A stretch of 64,000 nt of DNA from Alloprevotella sp. (GCA_017471505.1 JAFUTC010000007.1:186001-250000); one strand, 5' to 3'. Shown: positions 35,171 to 45,191, counted from the stretch's first letter. Program-made: numbers and translations. Notes: a model not told the origin generated them from the letters alone.

Positions 35171-36559
35171 ATGTCCTCTCTCCTGCCCGCCGATGGCGCC
35201 CAGACGCAAGTGCCCATTCCTGCCGATTTTGTCCGCGAAGTAGAGCCGTTGCTCGGCACTCCGGCCACGGAGGCACTGCTGCGTGCGCTCGAAGGTCCGT
35301 CGCCCGTGAGCGTCCGACTGAACGAAAGGAAAACAGCACCGATTGCGGGCGAGAAGATTGGGTGGTGCGAGTCGGGACGCTATTTGGACAGCCGTCCGCA
35401 ATACACGCTCGACCCGCTATGGCACGCCGGTTGCTTCTATGCACAGGAGGCCTCGTCGATGTTCATAGAGCAGGCGTTCCGCGCCATAGACATTGCGCCG
35501 CGCCGCATACTTGACCTGTGCGCCGCCCCAGGTGGAAAATCCACGCACTGGCGTGCGCTACTTCCGCCCGACTGCCTGCTCGTGGCGAACGAGCCAGTAA
35601 AACTCCGCGCAAACATATTGAACGAGAACCTCGCCAAATGGGGCTGGCCGAACGTAGTGGTCTCGCAAAATTTTCCCCACGACTTTGCTCCGCTCACCCA
35701 TTGCTTCGACCTGATTGCTGCCGACGTGCCGTGCTCGGGCGAAGGCATGTTTCGCAAAGACCCCGGCGCACGCACCGATTGGAGCCTGCAAAAGGTGGAA
35801 GAGTGCGCAGCGCTACAATACCGCATCGTGGCCGACGTGTGGAACTGCCTCGTTCCGGGCGGATATCTTATCTACAGTACCTGCACCTATAACCGGGCCG
35901 AAAACGAGGACAATGTGGTCAAGATATGCGAGCGACTTGGTGCCGAAATGGTGCCTGTCGCCACGCTGCCCGAATGGGAAATCGACGGCGACACTACCGG
36001 ACGAAACCTGCCCGTCTATCATTTCTTTCCGCACCATAGCCGGGGCGAAGGATTCTTCCTGGCACTGCTCCGAAAGAATAAGTCCGACGAGAAAACGCAA
36101 CCTGCCCGCGCGAAGAAGAACAAGTGCAAGCCGAGCATCGAAAGAGGTTTCAAACTCGCACAATATATTGCTGATAACCAACAATATGACTGCGTACGAA
36201 TAAACCAAAACTTTTTGGTGGCACAACATAAGTTGCACACCGAATTCATAGGAATGCTGGCACAGACGCTTCACCTATTGACCTCCGGCATCTGCCTGTT
36301 TGAAGAAAAGAACAAGAAACTCATCCCGCAGACCGACCTGGCACTCTCCACCCTATTGCAACCCGACGCGTTCCCAAGCATCAACCTCAGCCTCACGGAC
36401 GCGCTGCGCTACCTGCGCCATGAGGCACTCGTGCTCGACAATGCTCCGCGCGGATATGTGCTGGCCTGTTTCGACGGACATCCCATCGGATTTCTGAACA
36501 ACATTGGCTCGCGTGCCAACAACCTGTACCCCAAGGAGTGGCGCATACGCAACCTGTAG
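35171..36559 (+). CDS. NOL1/NOP2/Sun-family RNA (cytosine-C5)-methyltransferase, RsmF-like
   Basis: A 462-residue SAM-dependent enzyme that methylates C5 of cytosine in rRNA. The SAM loop is LDLCAAPGGKSTHW (about 114-127). The two family cysteines lie in DVPCSGEGMFRKD (Cys188) and YSTCTYNRAENEDNV. The C-terminal part (about 320-462), with DALRYLRHEAL and ending NNLYPKEWRIRNL, is the extension seen in RsmF (C1407 of 16S rRNA), so RsmF is the best guess. prmA follows after 31 bp. Confidence 0.88.
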   Translation: MSSLLPADGAQTQVPIPADFVREVEPLLGTPATEALLRALEGPSPVSVRLNERKTAPIAGEKIGWCESGRYLDSRPQYTLDPLWHAGCFYAQEASSMFIEQAFRAIDIAPRRILDLCAAPGGKSTHWRALLPPDCLLVANEPVKLRANILNENLAKWGWPNVVVSQNFPHDFAPLTHCFDLIAADVPCSGEGMFRKDPGARTDWSLQKVEECAALQYRIVADVWNCLVPGGYLIYSTCTYNRAENEDNVVKICERLGAEMVPVATLPEWEIDGDTTGRNLPVYHFFPHHSRGEGFFLALLRKNKSDEKTQPARAKKNKCKPSIERGFKLAQYIADNQQYDCVRINQNFLVAQHKLHTEFIGMLAQTLHLLTSGICLFEEKNKKLIPQTDLALSTLLQPDAFPSINLSLTDALRYLRHEALVLDNAPRGYVLACFDGHPIGFLNNIGSRANNLYPKEWRIRNL

Positions 36560-36590
36560 TCCTCCATAACCGAACCAACCTACTAACCAG

Positions 36591-37454
36591 ATGAAATACC
36601 TCGAATTCCTATTCACCATCACCCCCGCATCGTCCGATGCCTACGACCTGCTGTCGGGCCTGACGGCAGAAGTGGGTTTTGAATCGTTTGAAAAATTCGA
36701 CAACCCCGACGAACCGATGAAAGGCTACATTCCGGCCGACCTGTTCGACCAGGAAACCCTCGACGGAATTGTGGCAAACTTCCCGTTTGCCGGCACGAAT
36801 GTGACCTATCAGTATTCGGAAATGGAAGACCGCGACTGGAACGCGGAATGGGAGAAGAACTACTTCCAACCGCTCGAGATTGACGACCTCTGCGTGGTTT
36901 CGGCTACGTTCCACAAAGACGTGAAAGAGGCCCGCTACAATATCAAAATCAATCCGCGCATGAGCTTTGGCACCGGCCACCATGCCACTACGTCGCAGAT
37001 GATGAGAGAGATACTACAGGCCGACTGCAAAGGCAAATCGGTGCTCGACATGGGCTGCGGAACCGGCATCCTTGGCATACTGGCCTGCATGTGCGGCGCC
37101 GCGGAATGCCTGTCTATCGACGTGGACGAATGGTGTATCAAAAACACCGAGGAGAACATTGCCCTCAACCACATCGACAATCTGAATGTGGTGCTGGGCA
37201 GTGCTGCCAGCCTCGACAACTATGCATGCTTCGACCTGCTCCTTTGCAACATCCACCTCAATGTGATTGTAGCCGACATGCCCTATTACGCACGCCATCT
37301 GAAACCTGGCGCGGTGGCACTGTTCAGCGGTTTCTACGAAAAAGACCTGCCGAAGATTGTGGAAGCAGCCGGAAAGGAAGGCCTTAGCCTATGCCATTCG
37401 CGCACAGAAAACGACTGGTGCTGTGCCCGCTTTGTGAAGCAGGCCGAAGCATAG
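36591..37454 (+). CDS. prmA: ribosomal protein L11 methyltransferase
   Basis: Trimethylates several amino groups of ribosomal protein L11. The 287-residue protein has an N-terminal substrate-recognition domain (about 1-100). The PrmA signature MSFGTGHHATTSQMM is followed by the SAM loop LDMGCGTGILGILA and the LLCNIHLNVI segment corresponding to the NI.. active-site motif. It is followed by a terminator shared with the opposing glyA. Confidence 0.92.
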   Translation: MKYLEFLFTITPASSDAYDLLSGLTAEVGFESFEKFDNPDEPMKGYIPADLFDQETLDGIVANFPFAGTNVTYQYSEMEDRDWNAEWEKNYFQPLEIDDLCVVSATFHKDVKEARYNIKINPRMSFGTGHHATTSQMMREILQADCKGKSVLDMGCGTGILGILACMCGAAECLSIDVDEWCIKNTEENIALNHIDNLNVVLGSAASLDNYACFDLLLCNIHLNVIVADMPYYARHLKPGAVALFSGFYEKDLPKIVEAAGKEGLSLCHSRTENDWCCARFVKQAEA

Positions 37455-37484
37455 CGCTCCTCTCCCGCCCCATACCAATACCGA

Positions 37485-37525
37485 CAAAAAAGCGAGGCGC
37501 GGTTCCATAGAGAACTGCGCCTCGC
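37485..37525 (-). terminator. glyA terminator
   Basis: A GC-rich 14-bp stem (37492-37505 with 37512-37525, one mismatch, 6-base loop). On the minus strand it is followed by a run of T (A7 at 37485-37491), so it acts on glyA; it may also slow prmA transcripts. Confidence 0.85.
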
Positions 37526-37552
37526 GTCGTTATGCCTGTGCTATGAATTCGC

Positions 37553-38833
37553 CTAATAGGCAAACATCGGATATTCTACCATGATTTCGTTCACTTCTCT
37601 GCGCGTGGCGGCGATAACTGCCTCGCTGTCGAAATGGTCAAGCACGTTTTCAATCATCCGGGCAATCTCCGCCATGAAATCTTCCTTGAGTCCGCGTGTG
37701 GTAATAGCGGGCGTACCCAAACGAATACCGGACGTCTGGAAAGCACTGCGTGTGTCGAACGGCACCATATTCTTATTGACCGTAATGTCGGCCGCAACGA
37801 GCGCGTTCTCGGCCTGCTTACCCGTCAGGTCTGGGTATTTCTCACGCAAGTCAACGAGCATGCTGTGGTTGTCCGTTCCACCCGACACGATGTTAAAGCC
37901 GCGCTTCATCAACTCCTCGGCCAACACAAATGCATTGCGCTTAACTTGCTGCTGGTATAATTTGAACGACGGCTGCAAGGCTTCGCCGAACGCAACGGCC
38001 TTGGCTGCAATCACGTGCTCTAATGGTCCGCCCTGCTGACCCGGGAATACGGCGCTGTTCAATAGGCTTGACATCATGCGCACCTCGCCTTTTTTCGTCT
38101 TGATGCCCCACGGATTCTCGAAATCCTTACCCATCAAGATGATACCACCGCGCGGGCCGCGAAGTGTCTTATGGGTGGTCGACGTTACAATGTGGGCATA
38201 TTTGACAGGATTATCCAACAAACCGGCAGCAATAAGACCGGCCGGATGTGCCATATCGACCATGAAAATTGCACCGACCTCGTCGGCGATGGCACGCATC
38301 TTTGCGTAATCCCATTCGCGGCTGTAGGCAGAACCACCGCCTATTATCAGTTTGGGCTTATGCTCCCGAGCCAGCTGAGCCATCTCGTCGTAGTCAACAC
38401 GGCCCGTCTCGCGGTTCAGATTATAGCCCACCGGTTTATATAGTATGCCTGACGTGTTTACCAAAGAGCCGTGGGACAAATGGCCGCCATGATCCAAGTT
38501 TAGGCCCATGAAAGTGTCGCCCGGCTTAAGGCAACACAGCAGGACTGCCGCATTTGCCTGCGCGCCGGAATGAGGTTGCACGTTGGCGTATTCGGCTCCG
38601 TAGAGTTTGCATATTCTTTCGATTGCCAAAGTCTCGACCTTGTCGACAACTTGACAGCCTCCGTAGTAACGATGTCCGGGATATCCTTCGGCATACTTAT
38701 TGGTCAGACAGGAACCCATAGCCCGCATGACTTCGTCGCTTACGAAATTCTCAGATGCGATAAGCTCGATGCCGCGTGCCTGCCTCAGATGCTCTTGCTC
38801 TATAAGCTGAAATACTTGATTGTCTATTTCCAT
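37553..38833 (-). CDS. glyA: serine hydroxymethyltransferase
   Basis: PLP enzyme converting serine and tetrahydrofolate to glycine and methylene-tetrahydrofolate, feeding purine synthesis and fmt. The 426-residue protein starts at 38833 ([15 protein letters not shown]); an upstream extension would run into pyrI. Motifs: [23 protein letters not shown], and the PLP lysine in [12 protein letters not shown]. pyrI ends 37 bp upstream on the same strand. Confidence 0.95.
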   Translation of the reverse strand: MEIDNQVFQLIEQEHLRQARGIELIASENFVSDEVMRAMGSCLTNKYAEGYPGHRYYGGCQVVDKVETLAIERICKLYGAEYANVQPHSGAQANAAVLLCCLKPGDTFMGLNLDHGGHLSHGSLVNTSGILYKPVGYNLNRETGRVDYDEMAQLAREHKPKLIIGGGSAYSREWDYAKMRAIADEVGAIFMVDMAHPAGLIAAGLLDNPVKYAHIVTSTTHKTLRGPRGGIILMGKDFENPWGIKTKKGEVRMMSSLLNSAVFPGQQGGPLEHVIAAKAVAFGEALQPSFKLYQQQVKRNAFVLAEELMKRGFNIVSGGTDNHSMLVDLREKYPDLTGKQAENALVAADITVNKNMVPFDTRSAFQTSGIRLGTPAITTRGLKEDFMAEIARMIENVLDHFDSEAVIAATRREVNEIMVEYPMFAY

Positions 38834-38870
38834 AACTGGTTGTGTAATTTGATGAAGGGGTATATTGGTT

Positions 38871-39326
38871 TTATTTGGTAAAGCGAACCTCGTCCGTCTC
38901 GACCTCCTTACCGCAGTAGTGGCACTTGAGCACTTTTTTATCGGCACAATAGTGGAACTTCGTGGGCATCGGTTCGTTGTTGGTGATGCACATAGGATTC
39001 GGACAGACTACTATATTGTCGAAATCGGAAGGCATGTCGAAGGCACGTTTTTCCTTAATCTGGTAATCCTCAATAATAGACAGCGTGGCATTCGGAATAG
39101 CAATGCAGAGCGTGTCTAACTCTTCTTTGGAAAAATAGTGGTTGGACACCTTGATAAGACTTTTGTGGCCGAGTTGCTCACTATTGAGATTGTAGCCAAT
39201 CATGATGCTCGAGTTGGGAAGACGCTCCAGGTGGAGCAAACGAACCACCTCGACCAGTTTCTCATTGGGAATGTGGTCGATAACCGTGCCGTTTTGGATG
39301 GCAGCAACCTGTAATTGTTTCGACAT
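38871..39326 (-). CDS. pyrI: aspartate carbamoyltransferase regulatory chain
   Basis: Binds ATP and CTP and controls PyrB. The 151-residue protein has the nucleotide-binding domain (about 1-100) and the C-terminal zinc domain, with both Cys pairs present (CPNPMC and CHYC). This contrasts with the loss of zinc ligands in the DksA-like and Tgt proteins of this window. It lies 24 bp after pyrB, so the holoenzyme is probably made from one message. Confidence 0.94.
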   Translation of the reverse strand: MSKQLQVAAIQNGTVIDHIPNEKLVEVVRLLHLERLPNSSIMIGYNLNSEQLGHKSLIKVSNHYFSKEELDTLCIAIPNATLSIIEDYQIKEKRAFDMPSDFDNIVVCPNPMCITNNEPMPTKFHYCADKKVLKCHYCGKEVETDEVRFTK

Positions 39327-39350
39327 ATAATAGGTGAGATTTAGGGGATT

Positions 39351-40286
39351 CTACTTTTCTACTCTGACATCGTCCAACGTGTAGCCAAGTGCGTTGCACA
39401 GAACGGCTTCACGCATATACAGTCCGTTTTTTGCCTGCTGGAAATAATAAGCATGGGGATCGTCGTCGACATCTTGGGCTATTTCATTGACACGAGGCAG
39501 CGGGTGAAGAATCTTCATGTTGTCTTTCGTCTGCCCAAGCATATCTCGCTGCAGAATATAGACGTCCTTGACCCGTTCATATTCCATCAAGTCGGTAAAG
39601 CGCTCACGCTGCACGCGGGTCATATAGATGATGTCGGCATCTGCGATGGATGAACTGTCAAAACGCTCCGTTTCCTCGAAGGAAATATGCTGTTCCTGAC
39701 AATAGCGCTTATATTCTTCGGGAAGAGAGAGTTCGCGAGGCGCTACAAACTGGAATTTCGGATTAAAATGGCGCATTGCCATGATTAGCGAGTGTACCGT
39801 GCGGCCATACTTAAGGTCTCCCACGATGCAGATATTCAAATCTTCGAGGCGACCTTGCGTCTGCTGTATGGTATAGAGGTCGAGAAGCGTTTGCGTGGGA
39901 TGCTGGTTCGAACCATCGCCGGCGTTGACAATAGGCACGGGCGACACTTCGGTTGCCCAAAGTGCTGCTCCTTCCAAATAGTGGCGCATGACAATCACAT
40001 CGGCGTAGTTCGACACCATCATAATGGTGTCTTTCAGCGTCTCGCCCTTTGTTGAACTGGTAACCTTGGGGTCGGTAAATCCGATTACGCGGGCGCCCAG
40101 CCTATTAGCCGCAGTCTCAAACGAAAGCCTTGTGCGGGTTGACGGTTCAAAGAAAAGCGTGGCCACCAACTTGCCATCGAGGATTTTGCGGTTTGGACAT
40201 TTCTCAAACTCCCTGCCCATTGCCAAGAGGTATTTCAACTGCTCGCCCGAAAGGTTTGCAATTGACACAAGACTATTATTTTCCAT
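39351..40286 (-). CDS. pyrB: aspartate carbamoyltransferase catalytic chain
   Basis: Condenses carbamoyl phosphate and aspartate, the first committed step of pyrimidine synthesis. The 311-residue protein has the carbamoyl-phosphate motif [13 protein letters not shown], the H134-type loop in [19 protein letters not shown], and [11 protein letters not shown] near the C-terminus. The partner pyrI follows, and a good promoter lies just upstream. pyrF is also in the window but in a separate operon. Confidence 0.95.
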   Translation of the reverse strand: MENNSLVSIANLSGEQLKYLLAMGREFEKCPNRKILDGKLVATLFFEPSTRTRLSFETAANRLGARVIGFTDPKVTSSTKGETLKDTIMMVSNYADVIVMRHYLEGAALWATEVSPVPIVNAGDGSNQHPTQTLLDLYTIQQTQGRLEDLNICIVGDLKYGRTVHSLIMAMRHFNPKFQFVAPRELSLPEEYKRYCQEQHISFEETERFDSSSIADADIIYMTRVQRERFTDLMEYERVKDVYILQRDMLGQTKDNMKILHPLPRVNEIAQDVDDDPHAYYFQQAKNGLYMREAVLCNALGYTLDDVRVEK

Positions 40287-40351
40287 GGGGACTATATTGT
40301 TTGCGGCGCAGACTATTCAGAGGCGAGTCAGCACACTGGTTTTACTTGTCA

Positions 40352-40381
40352 CAAAAATAATACAACTTCCAGACAAAACAA
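40352..40381 (-). promoter_or_regulatory. promoter for pyrB-pyrI
   Basis: On the minus strand TATTTTTG (40359-40352) matches TAnnTTTG, with TTG (40381-40379) 19 bp upstream. The -33 element lies just before the recG stop. Confidence 0.55.
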
Positions 40382-40392
40382 GGCAAACTGTC

Positions 40393-42534
40393 TCAACTAA
40401 TGTTGGAAAAATCGAGATTATTATCGCGAACACGCTTTAGTTCGTGTTTTATGGCGGCATGATTGGGATGCGATAGCGCCGGATCGATCTGAAGAAATTC
40501 CTTCACGTCGTTTCGCGACTTTTCGAGTATGGGTGTGTCGGCCATGATACTCGCCACGCGCAACGGCACATGTATTCCGCTCTGCTGGGTGCTCTGTATG
40601 TTTCCTGGACCACGCAGACGCAAGTCCTCTTCAGCTATCAGGAAACCGTCGGTATAATTGCACATGGTCAGAATGCGCTGCTCGGCATCGACAGATAGGT
40701 TGTTGGGAGTGACAAGTACGCAGAAACTCTTGTCGGCACCACGCCCCACGCGCCCGCGAAGTTGGTGCAGCTGCGAAAGTCCGAAGCGCTGTGCCTCCAT
40801 AATAGCCATCATCGTGGCATTTGGCACATTCACGCCCACTTCAATGACCGTTGTCGAAACAAGTATATTGACTTCGCCACGAACGAACTGCTGCACGACG
40901 TCGTCCTTCTGATAGGCATTCATCCGACCGTGTAGCAACTCGACCGTATAGTTGGGAAAAAGTTCCCGAAAACGTTCGTAGCCCTCAACAGCATTGCCCA
41001 AGTCAATTTTCTCACTGTGTTCGATGAGCGGATATACGATATAAATCTGGTGGTGGGCAGCCAACTGCTCGTGCATCAGTTCGATGAACGCAGCCGACTG
41101 TTCCTGATAGAAATGGCGCGTTTCAATCGGTTTGCGCCCCGGCGGCAATTCGTCGATAACAGAAACATCCAAATCGCCATATAAGGTCATCGCGAGCGTC
41201 CGGGGTATCGGAGTTGCCGTCATCACAAGGATGTGAGGTGGCTGCAGGTTCTTTTGCCATAATTGTGCGCGTTGCTTCACGCCAAAACGGTGTTGCTCGT
41301 CGATGATTGCCAGTCCAAGATTTCGAAATGCCACTGTCGGCTCGATGAGGGCGTGGGTTCCGACAAGAATATCTATTTTGCCCGACTTGACCCCCTCCAG
41401 AATTTTCTTGCGGGCGGCACCTTTCACGTTACCAGTCAGCAGTGCCACCTCGACCGGTAGTTGGGCCAGCAGACTGCTAAAGGTAGCATAGTGTTGCTCC
41501 GCGAGAATTTCGGTGGGAGCCATGATGCATGCCTGGAAACCATTATCGAGTGCCAGCAGAAGAGTGAAGAGTGCCACGATGGTCTTACCGCTTCCGACAT
41601 CGCCCTGCAGTAAACGGTTCATCTGAATACCGCTGCCGAGGTCTTGCCTTATCTGTCGGAGCACTTTCTTTTGTGCTTCCGTCAGGCTGAACGGCAGAAA
41701 ACGATTGTAGAAATCATTGAACAGCGACCCCACCTTACTGAACACGAAGCCGTCCTTATGCTGGTTGCGCAAGGCTGCTTCCTGTAGGGTGTTCAACTGA
41801 AGATAGAAAAACTCTTCATATTTGAGCCGTTGCTGACCACGCGTCAGATCGCCTGCATCTTTGGGAAAATGGACGGCCCGAAAGGCTTCCATCTTGGTCA
41901 TGAACTGCTCGCGCCGCACGACATAATCGGGCAGTACCTCCACCGGTGGATTATTTTCGAGCAGACTAAGTGCGTTGGCCACCAGTCCCGACATTACCTT
42001 CGACGTAATACCGCGTTTCTGCAACGTCTCCGACAAGGCGTAATGCGGCCTAAGGCCCATGTGCACTTCAATACGCCCGTCTTTCACTTCATCGAGTTCG
42101 GGATGAGCGAACGAATAGTGTCCGTTGAACACCGACAACCGGCCCAGCAGAAGAAACGGAGTTCTCACCTTGTAGGTACGGGTCACGTACTTGAAACCGC
42201 GAAACCATACCAGTTCCACAAAGCCTGTACCGTCGGAGAACACGGCTTTCATCGGATTGCGCCGTCCGGTGCCCTCGTTGCTGAAACTGACAATCTGGCC
42301 GTATAGTTGCACGAACACACTCGACCGTTCGTCGTTGCCACCGCCAAAGAGCGTTGTGTCGGCAACCATAGAAGGCAGGTCGCATATCTTGACAATCTTA
42401 CTGCGGTCTATATGACGCGTGGGCAAGTTCCATAGCAAGTTGCCCACAGTCTTAATCTGCAGTTCCTTGCCAAGGAGTTTTGCCCGCTCAGGACCGACAC
42501 CTTTCAGATATGTAATGTCCTGCTGTAAAATCAA
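40393..42534 (-). CDS. recG: ATP-dependent DNA helicase RecG
   Basis: Remodels stalled replication forks and branched DNA. The wedge domain lies about 60-160; Walker A is GDVGSGKT, the DEAH-type box is DEQH (in IDEQHRFGVKQR), and the C-terminal motif contains QLRGRVGRG. No ATG exists upstream of the conserved N-terminus (DITYLKGVGPERAKLL). I propose the TTG at 42534, giving about 713 residues; other TTG codons at 42585 and 42591 would put the start deeper in the palindrome array. The start therefore lies inside, or abuts, repeat DNA. Promoter not visible. Confidence 0.92.
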   Translation of the reverse strand: MILQQDITYLKGVGPERAKLLGKELQIKTVGNLLWNLPTRHIDRSKIVKICDLPSMVADTTLFGGGNDERSSVFVQLYGQIVSFSNEGTGRRNPMKAVFSDGTGFVELVWFRGFKYVTRTYKVRTPFLLLGRLSVFNGHYSFAHPELDEVKDGRIEVHMGLRPHYALSETLQKRGITSKVMSGLVANALSLLENNPPVEVLPDYVVRREQFMTKMEAFRAVHFPKDAGDLTRGQQRLKYEEFFYLQLNTLQEAALRNQHKDGFVFSKVGSLFNDFYNRFLPFSLTEAQKKVLRQIRQDLGSGIQMNRLLQGDVGSGKTIVALFTLLLALDNGFQACIMAPTEILAEQHYATFSSLLAQLPVEVALLTGNVKGAARKKILEGVKSGKIDILVGTHALIEPTVAFRNLGLAIIDEQHRFGVKQRAQLWQKNLQPPHILVMTATPIPRTLAMTLYGDLDVSVIDELPPGRKPIETRHFYQEQSAAFIELMHEQLAAHHQIYIVYPLIEHSEKIDLGNAVEGYERFRELFPNYTVELLHGRMNAYQKDDVVQQFVRGEVNILVSTTVIEVGVNVPNATMMAIMEAQRFGLSQLHQLRGRVGRGADKSFCVLVTPNNLSVDAEQRILTMCNYTDGFLIAEEDLRLRGPGNIQSTQQSGIHVPLRVASIMADTPILEKSRNDVKEFLQIDPALSHPNHAAIKHELKRVRDNNLDFSNIS

Positions 42535-42649
42535 ATAATCGAATCGAAAAATTGGATTATGAAATCGGAAAATTGTATTATGCAATTTCAAAATTCAATT
42601 ATGCAATTTTCAAATTGTATAATCGGATTTTTTGATTGCATTATGGGGT
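42530..42649. repeat. AT-type phased palindrome array (five or six units)
   Basis: Five clear units at 42551-42565, 42572-42586, 42593-42607, 42614-42628 and 42635-42649 form a 99-bp module. A sixth in-register unit (42530-42544, ATCAAATAATCGAAT) overlaps the recG 5' end. Spacers are CGAAAA, CGGAAA, TTCAAA, TTTCAA and TTTTTG. Units fit ATTNNATWATNNAAT. The array lies between the DJ-1 gene stop (42666) and recG. Confidence 0.9.
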
Positions 42650-42665
42650 ATTTCCGCCACCATAT

Positions 42666-43214
42666 TCAAAAGAACATTTGCGCCCTTACTTCGTCGACCA
42701 ACTCACTCGGGCAAAGCGACTTGGCTATGGCAAATCCGAATTCGGCCGCTGCACCCGGACCTTTTCCGGTGATTACGTTTCCGTCGCATACCACAAGGTC
42801 GCTGCAGGTCGTTGCTCCTTGCAGATAAGACTCAAATCCGGGATAGCATGTGGCTCGTTTTCCGTTGAGCAAACCATGCCGCCCGAGCACCATCGGTGCC
42901 GCACAAATGGCACACAATCCGATGCCCTTTTCGGCACTTTCCTTCAGCAGCACCCCCAAGGGTTCGCTTTCTGCCAGATATTTCGCCCCAGGCATTCCAC
43001 CGGGCAACACCATGGCAGATGCCTGCGAGAAATCGGTAGCACTGAGCAGCCCGTTGCAAAGCACGCGGACGCCGTGGGCACCAGCCACCTGCAGAGACGA
43101 GCCAATACTTATCAGACGTGCATCAACGCCACACCGGCGCAAAATGTCTATGGGAAGCAGGGCTTCGACCTCTTCGAAACCAGTTGCCAAAAAGAAAAAA
43201 ACTTGTGGAGCCAT
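42666..43214 (-). CDS. DJ-1/PfpI-family protein
   Basis: A 182-residue protein of the DJ-1/ThiJ superfamily. The nucleophile elbow is CAICAAPMVL (Cys about 102); the partner Glu is in FFLATGFEEVEAL, and VLPGGMPGAKYLAES is the family motif. Members act as glyoxalase III, deglycase or chaperone; which applies is not clear. It lies 35 bp after pdxJ on the minus strand. In Bacteroides, as I recall, exbB/exbD/tonB and ispD stand between pdxJ and recG; none is present here. Confidence 0.88.
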   Translation of the reverse strand: MAPQVFFFLATGFEEVEALLPIDILRRCGVDARLISIGSSLQVAGAHGVRVLCNGLLSATDFSQASAMVLPGGMPGAKYLAESEPLGVLLKESAEKGIGLCAICAAPMVLGRHGLLNGKRATCYPGFESYLQGATTCSDLVVCDGNVITGKGPGAAAEFGFAIAKSLCPSELVDEVRAQMFF

Positions 43215-43249
43215 CAGATGTATTCGTTTAAGAATGTTACAGATTCATA

Positions 43250-43963
43250 TTATAGGAGTTGTTCCAGATATGCCTTCACCGTCGCTTCAAGACCCATATA
43301 CAATGCATCACAAATCAAGGCATGTCCGATGCTTACCTCGTCGAGGTTGGCGATATGTTCGTGAAAGTAGCGCAGATTGGCAAGGCTCAAGTCGTGACCC
43401 GCATTCAATCCGAGTCCACACCGGTCGGCAGCCTCAGCGGCAGCCACATATGGAGCAATGGCTTGGGCGGGGCTGTCGGCAAATGCCTCGGCATAGGGCC
43501 CCGTATAGAGTTCCACACGGTCGGCCCCTGTGCATGCCGCTCCTTCAACCATCCGCGAATTTGCATCGACAAACAGACTGACACGTATCTTACTCGAATG
43601 GAGTCGCGCCACGCATTCGCGCAGAAAATCGCACGAAGAAACCGTGTCCCAACCATGGTTCGACGTGAGTTGGTCGGGCTTGTCGGGAACAAGAGTAGCC
43701 TGAGTCGGACCGACTTCACAAACCATTTCCAGAAATTCAGGTGACGGATAGCCTTCTATATTTAGTTCGGTGCCGACAACCTGCTTTAACGCATAGACAT
43801 CGCTATGGCGGATGTGGCGTTCATCAGGACGCGGATGAATTGTGATACCCTGTGCGCCAAACTCCTCAATGCGGCGGACCGCCTCGATAAGGTCGGGATT
43901 GTTTCCGCCTCTCGCATTGCGCAGGGTGGCTATCTTGTTTACGTTTACACTTAACTTTGTCAT
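43250..43963 (-). CDS. pdxJ: pyridoxine 5'-phosphate synthase
   Basis: Condenses 1-deoxyxylulose 5-phosphate with 3-amino-1-hydroxyacetone phosphate in the DXP-dependent PLP pathway. The 237-residue TIM-barrel protein has LSVNVNKIATLRNARGG at the N-terminus, the active-site GITIHPRPDERHI, and NAGHDLSLANL. It faces away from nadK, and the 103-bp gap contains the nadK promoter. Several PLP enzymes (GlyA, Spt) are encoded in this window. Confidence 0.95.
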   Translation of the reverse strand: MTKLSVNVNKIATLRNARGGNNPDLIEAVRRIEEFGAQGITIHPRPDERHIRHSDVYALKQVVGTELNIEGYPSPEFLEMVCEVGPTQATLVPDKPDQLTSNHGWDTVSSCDFLRECVARLHSSKIRVSLFVDANSRMVEGAACTGADRVELYTGPYAEAFADSPAQAIAPYVAAAEAADRCGLGLNAGHDLSLANLRYFHEHIANLDEVSIGHALICDALYMGLEATVKAYLEQLL

Positions 43964-43990
43964 CTGGTAGACGAAAAAATAAAAGTTTTA

Positions 43991-43998
43991 TACCTTTG
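43991..43998 (+). promoter_or_regulatory. -7 element for nadK
   Basis: TACCTTTG matches TAnnTTTG, 68 bp before the nadK ATG. No clear -33 element. Confidence 0.5.
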
Positions 43999-44066
43999 CA
44001 AAAGCGAAGGTAATAATATCGGCGTAAAACAAGCCTTTTGTTTAAGAAGTAATTTTTATAGCGTCC

Positions 44067-44963
44067 ATGCCAACCACAAGGAACGAAACGCTCTCGGTAG
44101 TGCTCTACGGCAACACGAGCCAGAGAGAAAAAAGCCAGCATATCGTGCGCATTCTCAACGCACTCGAACGCTTTGCTTTCACCACATTCATTGATGAAAA
44201 GTTCGCTCGTTTTCTGCAACAGGAACTTTCCCTCGACATAAGTCGCTGTACGGTTGTGGCCGACCATACCCAAATCCGTTCGGACTTTGCCATATCCGTT
44301 GGTGGCGACGGGACATTTCTGCAAACCGCTGCCCAGATTGGCAACGCTGGCATACCCATTATCGGAATTAACACCGGCCACCTGGGTTTCTTGGCCGATG
44401 TTTCGCCCGACGACATAGACGATGCCATCGAAGCCCTTAGCAAAAAAGAATATGGAATTGAGGTACACAGCGTGCTGAAAGTGGAAATAGACGGCAAGCC
44501 TCATCTTTCCGACCCTTATGCCCTCAACGAAGTGGCTATCCTTAAGTCGGACACCGCCTCACTTATCACCATACAGACCGACATTGACCAAAAAGCCTTT
44601 ACCAGTTACATTGCCGATGGTCTGATTATTGCCACGCCGACTGGCTCTACGGGATATTCGCTCAGCGCTAACGGGCCGATTATCTCGCCCGACTCGCACT
44701 CAATCTGCCTTACACCGATTGCGCCCCACAGCCTCAGCCTCCGACCGTTCATTATCAACGACGATGCTCGCATCGACCTGTCGGTCAAGAGCAGAACCGA
44801 CAATTTCCTCATCTCTATCGACGGCCGCAGCACTACCCTGTCAACCGACTCAAAGGTAAGCGTCTCGCGCGCGAACCACTATATTTCCGTCATAAAGATT
44901 CGGCACCAGAATTTTATTGATACACTGAAAGACAAACTCCACTGGGGTATAGACGAACGCTAA
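44067..44963 (+). CDS. nadK: NAD kinase
   Basis: Phosphorylates NAD to NADP, using ATP or polyphosphate. The 298-residue protein has the catalytic GGDGTFLQTA (about 76-85), followed by INTGHLGFLADVS and the TPTGSTGYSLSANGP segment. The length is normal for bacteria. It stands alone, divergent from pdxJ, with the SRP RNA gene downstream. Confidence 0.95.
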   Translation: MPTTRNETLSVVLYGNTSQREKSQHIVRILNALERFAFTTFIDEKFARFLQQELSLDISRCTVVADHTQIRSDFAISVGGDGTFLQTAAQIGNAGIPIIGINTGHLGFLADVSPDDIDDAIEALSKKEYGIEVHSVLKVEIDGKPHLSDPYALNEVAILKSDTASLITIQTDIDQKAFTSYIADGLIIATPTGSTGYSLSANGPIISPDSHSICLTPIAPHSLSLRPFIINDDARIDLSVKSRTDNFLISIDGRSTTLSTDSKVSVSRANHYISVIKIRHQNFIDTLKDKLHWGIDER

Positions 44964-45046
44964 GCACGACGTCGGCACCCCTCACAATACTCTTCATCGG
45001 CATGGCTGGCGAGCCAATTGCCCGGCATATTTTTCACTCGGAAATG

Positions 45047-45078
45047 TTTGCCACTTACAAAAGAAGCACTATTTTTGC
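45047..45078 (+). promoter_or_regulatory. promoter for the SRP RNA
   Basis: TTTG (45047-45050), 20 bp, TATTTTTG (45071-45078): a consensus promoter, same sequence and spacing as the one before tRNA-Met. The RNA starts about 13 bp downstream. Confidence 0.75.
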
Positions 45079-45090
45079 AAACGATTTATG

Positions 45091-45187
45091 GGAAAGTGCT
45101 ACACGGTCAGCTCCTTGCGAACTCCCCCAGGGCTTGATCGCAGCAAGGGTAACAGGTTGTAGCGGCGCGATGTAGAGAGCTTTCCCT
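45091..45187 (+). ncRNA. ffs: signal recognition particle RNA (4.5S type)
   Basis: A small SRP RNA of about 97 nt. The ends GGGAAAG and CTTTCCC pair, followed by CTACAC with GATGTAG. The conserved Ffh-binding internal loop is recognisable: GCGAACTCCCCCAGG on one side and AGCAAGGGTAA on the other. The apical part between CAGG and AGCA reads GCTTGATCGC, so the cap is probably UUGAUC instead of the common GGAA tetraloop. It has its own promoter and is followed at once by tRNA-Thr, probably on the same transcript. Confidence 0.82.
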
Positions 45188-45191
45188 CCCG

